NCBI RefSeq assembly: GCF_009928415.1 | Contig: NZ_JAABNN010000009.1 | Coordinates: forward strand, 1-64,000 | Direction of reading: 5' to 3' | DNA length: 64,000 nt | Source of the DNA: Bacillus sp. USDA818B3_A | Lineage (GTDB): Bacteria; Bacillota; Bacilli; Bacillales; Cytobacillaceae | Part shown: in pieces, positions 1 to 10,300 of the stretch | Layout of the letters: every line of letters starts with the position of its first letter | Numbering within the stretch: the first letter of the stretch is position 1 | Notes under the pieces: generated by a model | The model's database searches: none | Seen by the model: only the letters and a program-made list of their open reading frames with translations | What the model was told of the DNA's origin: nothing | Position numbers and translations under genes: made by a program

Positions 1-640
1 TTTCAATATAAACCTGATCGATTTCAGCACCAATCGTTTTGATTAGACCTGCATTACGTAATTCTTGCTCACTTTTAACTTCGATGAGCAATTCATTTTC
101 AATTTCATTAACCTTTGCAATCACAATATCAGCCGCTTCTGGCGGGAGCTGACCTCCGTCTGAACCGTATACTTTATAGCCGTTATATTCTGGCGGATTA
201 TGGCTGGCAGTCACAACAATTCCAGAAAAAGCATGTAAATGTCTTAATGCAAATGATAGTTCCGGTGTAGGCCGTAATTCATCAAAAACGTATGTTTGAA
301 TCCCTTGGGATGCAAGTGTTTTTGCAGCCTCCATTGCAAATTCAGGAGATTTATGACGTGAATCATAGGCAATGACAACTCCGCGGTTCTTTGCTTCTTC
401 TCCTTGTTCTTCTATGTAAGCAGCTAAACCTGCTGATGCCTTGCGTACGGTATAAAGGTTCATACGGTTTGTACCTGCGCCTATTTCCCCGCGCATTCCA
501 CCTGTGCCAAACTCTAGATTCTTATAAAATAATTCTTCAAGTTGCTTTTCATTTCCCTTTACTGCTTCTAATTCACTCTTTAACTCATTGTCTAACTCTT
601 CAAATTCAATCCAACTTTTCGCTATTACTTTCCATTCCAT
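1..640 (-). CDS. pgcA: alpha-phosphoglucomutase / phosphomannomutase, 5' part
   Basis: The first 213 codons of a hexose phosphate mutase of the alpha-D-phosphohexomutase superfamily; the gene runs off the left edge, so the C-terminal domains are missing. The enzyme interconverts glucose-1-phosphate and glucose-6-phosphate, feeding UDP-glucose for glycolipid and teichoic acid glycosylation. The N-terminal [19 protein letters not shown] stretch and the catalytic phosphoserine loop [13 protein letters not shown] are visible. The ATG at 640 is preceded by GGAGGG eight bases upstream. The family assignment is firm; the symbol rests on similarity to Bacillus PgcA recalled from memory. Confidence 0.9.
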   Translation of the reverse strand, partial: MEWKVIAKSWIEFEELDNELKSELEAVKGNEKQLEELFYKNLEFGTGGMRGEIGAGTNRMNLYTVRKASAGLAAYIEEQGEEAKNRGVVIAYDSRHKSPEFAMEAAKTLASQGIQTYVFDELRPTPELSFALRHLHAFSGIVVTASHNPPEYNGYKVYGSDGGQLPPEAADIVIAKVNEIENELLIEVKSEQELRNAGLIKTIGAEIDQVYIE

Positions 641-1105
641 AGATGTTTGCCCTCCAATTTCAGTTCCTACATTTTTTCTAAATTTAGACTGGTTATTACT
701 CTGCAATAACTAAATTAAAACACAAAATTTTCATAGAGTGGCTGAAGTTATCCCATATTTAATAACTCATAAATGATAACATCAATTCATTGGGGAATAA
801 AGGTAAGTAGAAACAAAAGTGTAAGCATCTTGAAAAGGGGTGACTAAGGAATTCCCCGAATCTTATACCAATTCATAGAACTCTTACAAGCCAACTTTTT
901 TTCTTCTGTAATATGACCCTTTACTATTTCTTTGAAAATCGAAAACCATCTTTGGTAACCTTCTTTCATTTACATTTCTTACGGCCATTATAGAACCCAA
1001 AAAGAATAATAAATCTAAATAAGCCTCCATGCTGTGATTGCAGAAGACTTATTTAGAGTATTATTCTAGTAGTACCAAAATTACTAGTATCCAAAGCAAT
1101 GACAG
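641..1105. other. intergenic region without a recognised gene
   Basis: A 465-base AT-rich gap. It must hold the promoter of the phosphoglucomutase gene, but no convincing -35/-10 pair was found. The only clear structure is the terminator hairpin for the gene that ends at 1106. No open frame with a ribosome binding site was seen. Confidence 0.6.
998..1056 (-). terminator. terminator of the SpoIID/LytB-domain gene
   Basis: Inverted repeat CTAAATAAG/CTTATTTAG with partial pairing further in; on the minus strand it is followed by a T-rich tail. It lies about 50 bases past the stop codon at 1106. Confidence 0.55.
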
Positions 1106-2413
1106 TTAGTAATTCGCCTTTGTTTCATATACCTTAGAAATCACTGTATGCGGATAATAGAAGACCAAGATACTTTTGTACTTAAAGCCGGCATTCGCAC
1201 GATTATTAGCCCCATGCTGGCTCATACCAACCCCATGACCATTACCTGATCCTGAAATTGTATAGGTTGTAGTGGTTTGGGACTGTTTAGAAATTAACGT
1301 ACTTGGTATCACGTTTCTTCCTATTATATTACGTACTTTATCCGCGATTACACGAGTATAGCTAATCGTTTGTAGCTGTAGCTTTCCAGTGGAATCGACT
1401 TTTCCCTTTACATAAAATTGGAACTGTATATCTCCCCTTGTGACCCGGCCGCTTGTCGTCTTATCGTAGAAGGTCAATTTAGGGATGCTGACAATCTTAA
1501 TTTGTTTATTACTATAACCATTCTGGGACAGCCACGTTTTAATATTTTTAGAGACGGTTTGGTCCGCTTCAAATGTCTTATCCCACCAATTTGCTGGTTT
1601 ACGAAGATCTAATCCAGTAGTTTTGATTTGCTGCTTATGTATAACCGGATTCCATTTGATTTTTGTATCATAACTGTCTCTTTTGACCGGAAAATATGGT
1701 AGTGCCGGGGATCCAAATTCATTGTAATTGCTCTCCGTCATTCCTCCATTAGAAGCAGAAAATAGCGTATCAATGACTTTTCCATTATACGTAATAATTT
1801 GACCTGCTGTTTCCTGGGTTGCAGCTGTGGAATTAGAATGAAGTCTAGCCGTTCCATCGTAAAACTGAAAGGCAGCTGTATCGTCAATCACCCTGTTTAT
1901 ACGGTAATAAGCGTAAGACCTTGCCGCAACCGCCTGTGATTTTAATGCTTCCCTATTCCATGAGGCATACATTTCGGATGGTACCACACATTTCAGATAA
2001 TCCTCTAAAAAAATGGTATTAATCACACTCACATAACGTCCACTCTTGACTGTGAAATTGAAATTCCCTAAGTATGTATTGTTATTTAATGTGGCGGTAT
2101 CTTTTCGGCTGCTCGTTTTTATTGATATAGTGGATCCTAATGCAAGCCTTGTCGTTCCATAATATAAGCCTATGTATTTCTTGTTACTTTGGGTGACCAC
2201 CTTCAAAGTATACGTTTTTCCGGTGCTTAAACGGGTGGTTGTCCCATTTAGGGAGTAAGTTCCTGTAACCTTTAGAGAAATACTCGTTTTGTTTTCAAGA
2301 TAGTTTAATAGTTCTACTCTCACCTGAGGTTCTTGTGCGGCCGCCATCCCCCGATTAGGCACCGTTCCTAACCACATAAAGAGAATAACTGCAAAAATGA
2401 ATAGCTTTTTCAT
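1106..2413 (-). CDS. secreted SpoIID/LytB-domain protein
   Basis: A 435-residue exported protein with an N-terminal signal peptide (MKKLFIFAVILFMWLG, then a putative AxA site near residue 25). Residues about 130-430 carry the SpoIID/LytB domain: FLEDYLKCVVPSEM, the AVAARSYAYY stretch, FSASNGGMTES, and the C-terminal GNGHGVGMSQHGA signature. In SpoIID this domain is a lytic transglycosylase that cleaves denuded peptidoglycan; in vegetative LytB it stimulates an amidase. This protein is longer than SpoIID (a bona fide SpoIID lies at 58920-59960) and has an extra 100-residue beta-rich N-terminal region. It is probably a vegetative wall-remodelling factor. The ATG follows GGAAAGGAGC. Confidence 0.85.
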   Translation of the reverse strand: MKKLFIFAVILFMWLGTVPNRGMAAAQEPQVRVELLNYLENKTSISLKVTGTYSLNGTTTRLSTGKTYTLKVVTQSNKKYIGLYYGTTRLALGSTISIKTSSRKDTATLNNNTYLGNFNFTVKSGRYVSVINTIFLEDYLKCVVPSEMYASWNREALKSQAVAARSYAYYRINRVIDDTAAFQFYDGTARLHSNSTAATQETAGQIITYNGKVIDTLFSASNGGMTESNYNEFGSPALPYFPVKRDSYDTKIKWNPVIHKQQIKTTGLDLRKPANWWDKTFEADQTVSKNIKTWLSQNGYSNKQIKIVSIPKLTFYDKTTSGRVTRGDIQFQFYVKGKVDSTGKLQLQTISYTRVIADKVRNIIGRNVIPSTLISKQSQTTTTYTISGSGNGHGVGMSQHGANNRANAGFKYKSILVFYYPHTVISKVYETKANY

Positions 2414-2490
2414 TGGCAGCTCCTTTCCTATACATCAAAACGTTTTCACATTCTATATTTTACCATAATAATAGGATAAAAGATTCGGAA

Positions 2491-2526
2491 TTTTAAAAAA
2501 CAGCCACCTGTTTTTCAGGTGGCTGT
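2491..2526 (-). terminator. strong terminator after the PPC/Ig protein
   Basis: Perfect 11-bp stem ACAGCCACCTG/CAGGTGGCTGT with a 5-base loop, followed on the minus strand by TTTTTT. Confidence 0.85.
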
Positions 2527-2541
2527 CGATGAATTTTGGTC

Positions 2542-4848
2542 TTATTCCGCCTTATAACTTACCTTTGTTTTTACACTTGGTAACATTCCGGTACGGGTCA
2601 ATGTTACATATACATTACCTGCTGCAGTTCCAAGTTGAGTGACTGAAACAATTGCTTTCGTGCTTGAAGCTGTAGCAGCGGCAATTTGTTTGCCTGATGC
2701 ATTAAATACAGAGATTTTATCACCGATCTTAATCGACGATATTGTTATTGTATCTGCTTTGCCTTTATTATTGACTACAACAATCTGACTGGCAGAGAGT
2801 GCGTTGGTCTGCTCACCAACAAAGGAAATCGTTGTCTTACCGCTTTCTGTCATTCCAGCTCTTGTTATGGCTACATACACTTTTCCAGCTATTTGTCCAA
2901 GCTGTGTAAAGGCAATCACAGCCTGCCCCGCTTCAGCTGGCATGGAAACTCCGATTAATTTGCCGCTGGTATTGTATACTTTTACAACGTCACCATTACC
3001 CAGGCTGCTAATTGTCATAACGTCGGCTTTGCCTTTATTGTTTTCTATTTTAACCTGACTTGTTACAAGGGGATTAGACTGTTCGCCGATAAATTCAACC
3101 GCTGTTCTAGCACTTTCCCTCCATCCAGCCTTTGTTACAGTTACATAGATTTTCCCCGACTTTTGCCCAACTTGGGTCACACTCATGACTGCCACTCCAG
3201 TGGATGATGCAGTGCCGGACTTTAGTAATGTGCCGCCACTTGATGCATTGTAAACTTTCACCACATCTCCCGTTCCAAGGCCGTTAACAGTAATAATATC
3301 GGATGTACCTTTATTATTTTTTACCGTCACTTGCCCTGGTGCAAGCATCGGTGTGGTCGTCCATATGCCAAATTCGTATGGGTAATCCACTGCATTATTA
3401 TAATTAACTATCTTAAAGTAGTATTTCCCCGGTGCTAATGTGTAGGTTCTCTCTTCATTCCCAGTTACTGTCGATCCATAGGCTGTATTGAAATATCCAA
3501 TGTAAGAGCCGTTTTCATTATATAGATAGGCATACCAGCTGACTCCCGGCTTTCTCGGTATAGATACTCGTACCTGTTGTGTCTTTGCCACACTGAAGCT
3601 ATAGTAGTCATCATCGTAAGTATTTTGAAGCGTACCTTTATATACTGCATTTAACACAACAGGAGTAGCTGTTTCGAATTTGTTATTTAACTCTTTTTCA
3701 AAATAGTTTCCGGCATTGTATTTTACCTGGAACTGATATTGAAGATCCTCAGAGGACGATTGATTCTCGATCTTGACAATATAGGTCCCTTTTGGCAAGC
3801 CGATTTGTTTTTCTTCATAGCCGGATGCTAGGGGACCATAGGCGGTGGTAAATGATTTATACGGATTACCGCCATCAATGTTATAAAGATTCACGTACCA
3901 GCTTGCTTTTGTATTACGTTTCATCGAGAGCGTTACATTCCCGTCGTTTGGCATCGTGAAAACATAGTAATCATCATCGTAGTAATCATTGATTACCCCG
4001 TAACAGCTTTTATTTACTTGAATCAGATTTGCAGTTTCAAATGAATCGTTTTGCTCCTTCTCATATTGACTTCCGGCCGTAAATTTAACTTGGAAGTCAT
4101 ACATAATGTCTTGTGAAGAGGTACTGTTATCCACCTTAATAATATAGGTCCCCTTCGGCAGTCCGTACTGACGTTCTTCATAGCCCGCAGCGGTTGTGCC
4201 GTAAGCCGTCTTATAATATTGATTTTCATTTAAATCATCATAATATAGAGTGACCCCCCAGCTGGCCTTTTGATTTCGCCTCATTGAAATCGTAACATTA
4301 CCATCCGCTGGTGTTGTGAAGATATAATAATCATAGTCATAATCTGACTGAATCGCACCTTTATAAGTGGTGTTCAGCAAGATAGGGTTCGCAGTTTCTT
4401 GCGTATTATTTTTCTCTTTTTCGTATCCACTTCCTGCGGTATATTTCACCTGAAATTTATATGGTGCAGTAGATCCGTTATAATTACTCGATACTCTCAC
4501 AATGTATGTACCTTTGGGAAGCCCCACTTGTCTTTCCTCATAGCCAGTGACGGTTGTTCCATATGCAGTGGAAAATGATTCGATTGTACTTCCATTTGTA
4601 TCCGATAAAACCGTATACCAGCTGCTTTTGGTATTTCGCAACATAGACAACGTGACGACTCCATCACTTTTCAGTGTAAAGGTGTAATATTTCTCATAAC
4701 TACCTTGTAGTGTACCATCGTATAACTTGTTGACACTAATCGGCACCGCTGTTTCACCATATGCGAGCGCAGGCTTTGCCATTATGAAGTTCCCTGCAAG
4801 TAGCAAAAGAACGGCAATGGCTGAAATAATTTTTCTCTTCATTAGCAA
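2542..4848 (-). CDS. secreted protein with four PPC-like and three Ig-like repeats
   Basis: An exported 768-residue protein (signal peptide ending near KPALA). Residues about 30-500 are four tandem copies, each about 110 residues, of a pre-peptidase C-terminal (PPC)-like beta sandwich, with recurring phrases such as GYEERQVGLPKGTYIV and DDDYYVFTM. Residues about 505-768 are three tandem copies of an 88-residue Ig-like module (NNKGKADVMTIS, GDVVKVYN). No catalytic domain is visible, so it is probably a surface or matrix binding protein; PPC domains usually sit on secreted proteases, and a subtilase gene lies next to it. The start is uncertain: TTG at 4848 has the best spacing to GGGGGA, while ATG at 4842 is the alternative. 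No LPXTG or S-layer anchor is seen. Confidence 0.8.
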   Translation of the reverse strand: MLMKRKIISAIAVLLLLAGNFIMAKPALAYGETAVPISVNKLYDGTLQGSYEKYYTFTLKSDGVVTLSMLRNTKSSWYTVLSDTNGSTIESFSTAYGTTVTGYEERQVGLPKGTYIVRVSSNYNGSTAPYKFQVKYTAGSGYEKEKNNTQETANPILLNTTYKGAIQSDYDYDYYIFTTPADGNVTISMRRNQKASWGVTLYYDDLNENQYYKTAYGTTAAGYEERQYGLPKGTYIIKVDNSTSSQDIMYDFQVKFTAGSQYEKEQNDSFETANLIQVNKSCYGVINDYYDDDYYVFTMPNDGNVTLSMKRNTKASWYVNLYNIDGGNPYKSFTTAYGPLASGYEEKQIGLPKGTYIVKIENQSSSEDLQYQFQVKYNAGNYFEKELNNKFETATPVVLNAVYKGTLQNTYDDDYYSFSVAKTQQVRVSIPRKPGVSWYAYLYNENGSYIGYFNTAYGSTVTGNEERTYTLAPGKYYFKIVNYNNAVDYPYEFGIWTTTPMLAPGQVTVKNNKGTSDIITVNGLGTGDVVKVYNASSGGTLLKSGTASSTGVAVMSVTQVGQKSGKIYVTVTKAGWRESARTAVEFIGEQSNPLVTSQVKIENNKGKADVMTISSLGNGDVVKVYNTSGKLIGVSMPAEAGQAVIAFTQLGQIAGKVYVAITRAGMTESGKTTISFVGEQTNALSASQIVVVNNKGKADTITISSIKIGDKISVFNASGKQIAAATASSTKAIVSVTQLGTAAGNVYVTLTRTGMLPSVKTKVSYKAE

Positions 4849-4969
4849 AAAAGTCCCCCATTTCTTACATAATATGTATTCAAAGTATGATTTTACTCTA
4901 TTATTCTATCTTTTTAAATACATATAATTATAGGTATAATTTCCTGTTTTATGATTCTTAGCGTGATAA

Positions 4970-5003
4970 ATAAACAAACCGGGCAAAAACGAGCCCGGTT
5001 TGT
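4970..5003 (-). terminator. terminator of the 718-residue subtilase
   Basis: Perfect 11-bp stem ACAAACCGGGC/GCCCGGTTTGT; the minus strand continues into a T-rich tail. Confidence 0.85.
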
Positions 5004-5025
5004 CACTCTCTCCACATTTTATACA

Positions 5026-7182
5026 TTACTTTACAACAATTGTATCGAGGTTGATTGCGGTTGCAGACTTTTTCACGCCTGTCGCAGATTTACCAGTCCA
5101 TTCAATCGTTAGTACGTGTTTCCCTGTTTTAAGACCTGTTTTTGTAAAATATGTTTGCTTGTAAAGAGTGCTTGCGGAATACAAGCTGACTTGAGTACTT
5201 ACCCCGTCTAGGGTTATCTTTACATATCCTTGACTTGCGGACTTCAGACCTTTTATCGTTATGGATGTTCCATTAAAGATAAACTCAGCCCTAGTTCCCG
5301 CAGTATTAGTCGAGGCATAGGATCCACCAGAAACATTCGTATTGGATACCGTACTCCATGAAGGGGTGTATCCAATTTGCTTGGCCGTATTTTCATAGGT
5401 TCCGGCACCGGCAACTGGATCTGTTTTAACCGTCGCTGTATAGCTTCCTGCTCCCTTATAGGCGTAAACATCTAAATAAAATTTGCCAGTAGCTGTGGCC
5501 GTGTACGTAAAGGTTTCGCTTGAGGTGGCTGCCTTTTCAGAATAGGCGACAATGTTTGCACTGCTTTTCACCGTTGTCGCACTGCTATTATAGAGGTAGA
5601 TGTCAAAATCCGTACCTGTTACTCCGGTCAAGGTTACCGTGATTTTTTGACCCTTCGTTAGATTAAGCGCGTAAACATCGTCCAAGTCTGTGGTAGCGCT
5701 TAGCGTATTGGTTACGCTTGTGCCAGGGAAGGCAATGCCAGGTATGTCATTATCCGACACAACCACAAGCCCCTTGTCTGCTCTTGCCATGCTGCCTGTT
5801 GTCATCTTCCCTGTTAATGAAGAAAGAGCGGTTGCCTTTTTCAAAATCTGATCCTTAATTAACGCTGGGGTATAGGTTGGATACTTGCTCAGGATTAATG
5901 CTGCTTCCCCAGTGACATGTGGTGTCGCCATAGAAGTACCATTGTAGTAATCATACGCATAGGTATAACTTCCGAACCACGCTGGTACTGTACTTACGAT
6001 ATTTACACCTGGGGCAGCAATATCAACAGTTTTTGCCCCATAGTTGGAAAAATCGGCTAGATTACCGGTGTTATCAATCGCTGCCACGGATATAATGTTA
6101 GCCAAGTCATAGTTTGATGGATAGTGTGGTGTCGTATCATTATTTGTTCCATCATTTCCTGCAGCTGCTAAGAACAGGGAGTTTGAGTTCTTAATCGCGT
6201 CATATAAAGCTTGGCTGAAGGCCCCACCACCCCAAGAATTATTGGTGATTTTTACCCCTTTTGCCTTCGCATAATTGACGGCTAGAATTGCATCAGATGT
6301 ATATCCGCCCTCAGGGCCAAGGAATTTGAGCGGCATGATTTTTACATTTGGGGCAAGCCCAATGACACCGATGGTATTGGGTGTTCCGGCTATGGTTCCT
6401 GAAACGTGGGTACCATGCTCATCTCCATCGGCTGCATCATAAACGGTGTTATCCTTATTATAGAAGTCCCAACCATTGACATCATCTATATATCCGTTCT
6501 TATCATTGTCAATCTTGTCTCCTGCGATCTCCCCAGTGTTTTTCCAAATTTGTGCTTTTAGATCAGGGTGGTTAATGTCTACCCCAGTATCTATGACACC
6601 GATGACTACAGTTGAGCTTCCTTTTGTGATCGCCCATGCGCCTTCCGCACCCATATCAATTCCAGCTTTTCCGGTTATACCGAAAATGCTCTGACCCGTG
6701 TTCTTCATTCCCCATAAGTCTGGCCAATATTCATCAGTAGGGGCAGCATCTGGCTTAATGAGATAGTTTGGCTCTGCATAGTCAACTAGAGGGGAATCAT
6801 TTAATGATTTTAGGACCTGGTCTATTGGTATATTCGTGTTGAAGTTTAAGAGTTTTGTATTGTTATTGTGGTTTAAAATCTGCTGTGTCTTTAAGCCAAG
6901 TTTGGTTGATAATGCTCCCAAACTCTCAGTGGTATAGGCATTTTTAAACTTGACGATGACTTCCCCTTTTTTATGTGCTTTAGCCGCGTTGTTTTTATAT
7001 GTTGCGGTTGCTTTTTTACTCTGTGCACTTTTTGCAGGGATTTGAACTACGTTGTTAAATACTTGGGATGCCTTTTTTACATTATGGGTTCCGCCATCTG
7101 CCTGATTGCCTGCGGCAAAGGCAGGGATGCTAGAAAAGATCATCCCCAAACTTACTAGTAATGCCGTCGTCTTTTTCCTCAT
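5026..7182 (-). CDS. secreted subtilisin-like serine protease (S8), 718 residues
   Basis: A signal peptide (residues 1-24) is followed by a prodomain (about 70-140, ending LVDYAEPNYL) typical of fervidolysin-type subtilases. The catalytic domain has the complete triad: Asp198 in VIDTGVDINHPDL, His256 in DEHGTHVSG, Ser417 in NGTSMATPHVTG, plus the oxyanion Asn region AAAGNDG. After about residue 490 comes a PPC-like beta domain and a C-terminal carbohydrate-binding-like sandwich. It is released outside the cell and should degrade protein in the medium or wall. The start ATG follows GGAGGG. It is a close paralogue of the protease at 15464-18400. Confidence 0.92.
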   Translation of the reverse strand: MRKKTTALLVSLGMIFSSIPAFAAGNQADGGTHNVKKASQVFNNVVQIPAKSAQSKKATATYKNNAAKAHKKGEVIVKFKNAYTTESLGALSTKLGLKTQQILNHNNNTKLLNFNTNIPIDQVLKSLNDSPLVDYAEPNYLIKPDAAPTDEYWPDLWGMKNTGQSIFGITGKAGIDMGAEGAWAITKGSSTVVIGVIDTGVDINHPDLKAQIWKNTGEIAGDKIDNDKNGYIDDVNGWDFYNKDNTVYDAADGDEHGTHVSGTIAGTPNTIGVIGLAPNVKIMPLKFLGPEGGYTSDAILAVNYAKAKGVKITNNSWGGGAFSQALYDAIKNSNSLFLAAAGNDGTNNDTTPHYPSNYDLANIISVAAIDNTGNLADFSNYGAKTVDIAAPGVNIVSTVPAWFGSYTYAYDYYNGTSMATPHVTGEAALILSKYPTYTPALIKDQILKKATALSSLTGKMTTGSMARADKGLVVVSDNDIPGIAFPGTSVTNTLSATTDLDDVYALNLTKGQKITVTLTGVTGTDFDIYLYNSSATTVKSSANIVAYSEKAATSSETFTYTATATGKFYLDVYAYKGAGSYTATVKTDPVAGAGTYENTAKQIGYTPSWSTVSNTNVSGGSYASTNTAGTRAEFIFNGTSITIKGLKSASQGYVKITLDGVSTQVSLYSASTLYKQTYFTKTGLKTGKHVLTIEWTGKSATGVKKSATAINLDTIVVK

Positions 7183-7342
7183 ACCATTTCTCCCTCCGGA
7201 ATGTAGTATGTATAAACCATACGAGTCTAATATACTAGGGTGTTTCGTCCCATATTCCTAGGTTAAAAAATAAATATTTTTAGCAGAAAGACGGTTCTTT
7301 TGCTTGCATCGACAGCACTATAAATAGACCTCATAGACCCAA

Positions 7343-7386
7343 AATAAAAAAAGGTGGAAAGAGCATTGAATTGCTCTTTCCACCTT
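7343..7386 (-). terminator. strong terminator of the 2013-residue gene
   Basis: Perfect 15-bp stem beginning AAGGTGGAAAGAGCA, followed on the minus strand by seven T residues. Confidence 0.9.
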
Positions 7387-7396
7387 CAGTTAGTTA

Positions 7397-10300
7397 TTAT
7401 TTATTACGTTTACCTGCTTCGACTTCAAAACTCATTTTCGCGCTGGCTTCAGGATTATATCCGAATATAGCGGGATTATACTTATCCCTTGCTTCCACGG
7501 TAATCGTGTAAGTACCAGGAGTTTTTGCTGTCCATTTCAATGTATTGCTGTCCCCATAAGCCTGCGAGAAGATGACATCTCCCTTTTTATCGATAATATA
7601 GAAACGATAGACAGGAGTTCTGCTTCCTTCGGATGCAGCCTTAAATTGAATTTGTTCTTTAAATGCCTGTGTACCAGGTTTAACTGTTGTAACAGATACC
7701 TTTGTTACTTTTTCATCTGTAACAGTGATGGTTGTTGCTGGACTAGTGTTTCCAGCAGCATCAGTTGCTGTAATAGAGATGGTTGAACCAGCTGGTAGTT
7801 TTTTAATAGCAATGCTATAGTTGCCATCATTATCAGCTGTTGCTTTAAATTCTTCTTCGTTTACTGTTGCTACTAGATTTGCATTTGCTTCTGTATCACC
7901 AGTAATCACCACGTCATTGTCGTTCACTGGATTAACATTTGGTGCAATCGGTGCTGTAGCATCACTAACTGTAACTTCCGTTGCCGCACTAGGGTTGCCT
8001 GACGTATCGGCAGCCGATACAGCGATTTTTGTTCCAGCTGTTTGCTTTTCAATCGAGATTGTAAATTGACCATCTTCGCCTGCAGTTGCCGTACCAATTA
8101 CGGTGCTATCAATCTTTGCTTCCACTTTCGCATTAGCTTCGGTTTTCCCTGTAATCGTCACATCTTGGTCTGTTACTCCATTTACAGCTGGTGCTTCTGG
8201 AGCGGTTTTGTCATGACCAATTAATTCTTTCGTATCTCTTACACGGATCCGCGTTCCTTGGGCGAATGAACCAGAAAGGCCGACTGCTTCTAGGGTGTCC
8301 CCAATGTTCAGAACTGGTACTGGCCCGCTCTGGTTGACGATGTATCCGTCCGTAAAGACTAATACTTCACCGGAACCATCATTGATGACATAGGAATTTT
8401 CATCAAACTTTGATTTTACAGTTCCTATAACCTTGACCAGTTGCCCTTGATTTTCAACAGATGTTGCCTCACCCGTAGCTACTTCCTTCGGTTGGAGCGG
8501 TTCCCCTGAACCAATTTTAATCACATCATCAGCAAAGCTTGTAAACTCTAATTCTTTGTTACTTTCAAATGTCTTGATATGTCCATAAACACGGACTTTG
8601 TCGCCTGGTTTCAATGAGTCTTCAGCGACTTCCTGGAAGGCCATGATACCGCCTGTTTCATCCTGCAAGTAGAACGAATCAAAGAATACGCCTGCTCCAG
8701 TTGTAACCGTTCCTTCTACGACTACCTCTGTACCATCTTCATGTGTGCGGGCATCAGCAATTTTTGATACTTCCGTTTCACGATCAGCCAGCCAGTTGAC
8801 AGCATTCAAGATTAATTCATCGTTGCCTTTTGGCTCATATGATTCATCCATCTGCTTGTCATTGAAAATATTCATACCGGAAACAATAATACGTCCATCG
8901 GTGCCGATTTCTTCAGAGGCAATTAACGGGATCGCTGAACCGCCTGTTTCATCAGAAACGGCATCATAGGTGTATCCGCCTTTGATATTTCCTTGATAAG
9001 TGGTTTCATTTCCTTTTGCAAGGATTGTTACTTTACCACCGTCTGTTAATGGTTGATTATTCGCTCCAGACAAACTTGTTCCGCTGTAATAATCAATAAA
9101 TGAGACGCGGTCGGTAATTAAGTTTGGTACTAATCCAGGATGTACTCTGACTGCATATGGGCTCACCGTCGGTTCACTCCAAAAGTTGCCGCTCTTGCTT
9201 AAGTCAAAGACACCGTCGTTGCCCATGCGAATGGTCGAACCAATCTGGTCAAGCAGGTCGTTGTTAACCGTAGGGTCGGTGCTGTTATTACTCTTACCGG
9301 CCATTAACAAGGCCCCGCCATTTTTTACAAACTTCGCCACGGCTGCATCTTCTGCTGCAGTGAGGGCTGTTCTAGTATGGGTGAGTACAAGTACCTTTAC
9401 ATTGGCTAAGACTTCATCTGTAAGGGCTGCTTTATTTTCCGTAACGGTGTATCCTTCTTTTTGAAGCATCTGGGTAAATGATTTTAAATTATCCTTATAC
9501 GTTCCGCTGTCCCCTGAGGTGTTTTCATTACCGTGTGCGGCATCGATTAACACCTTTAATCCTAGCGGCTGTTTAATGTTTACTGACAATTCATATTTCA
9601 CATCACCAATATCAAGCCCATCAAGTGAAGTGACAACCGCAATGATTTTGTGTTCTCCGATTGATGGATTTGCCCATGTCGCAGATGCGGCTGCGGAGCT
9701 CTTTGTTAAAATCGATGAGATGGGTCTTGTGCCAATTAGATTTCCTTCTTTTACTTCATCATAGTAGAAATCTACTTTTAAGTTTTTAACGACTTGCGTA
9801 CCGTTGTTTGCAACGGTTGCTTTTAATGTTGCAGGGTTGCCGCCAATGATGACTTCGCCGTCGATATCAATGCTGTTTACTTTGACATCCACTGGTTCTT
9901 CTTTTGACCAGATTGGCGAAGAATAGATTCGCTCGCCATCTTTCTGCGTTACTTTTACAACAAACCATTGCTGGCCGCCGGTAACGGTATAAGTTGGCTC
10001 CCAAGTGAACTCTTTTTCATTTGGCGAGATAGAATCTACTACCTTACCGCCATTTGTAATTAATTCTACTTTTTCGATTGTGTCATTAGATTGGTAGCTT
10101 GTTGGCAGATAGTTATAATCCGTGTCGTTATGAGCTTCTGCTACAAAGTCGCTTCCCTTAATTTTGAAGTTAAGGGTTTTGCTGTCGACCGTTGAACCCA
10201 TATAATAGCCGTTCGCTAATACATCTAACGTGAAGTTCGGGTCTTCTTCCATGTAGACGCGCATGTTACGCATCGAGTGAAGAAGGGATGCTTGAGTTAA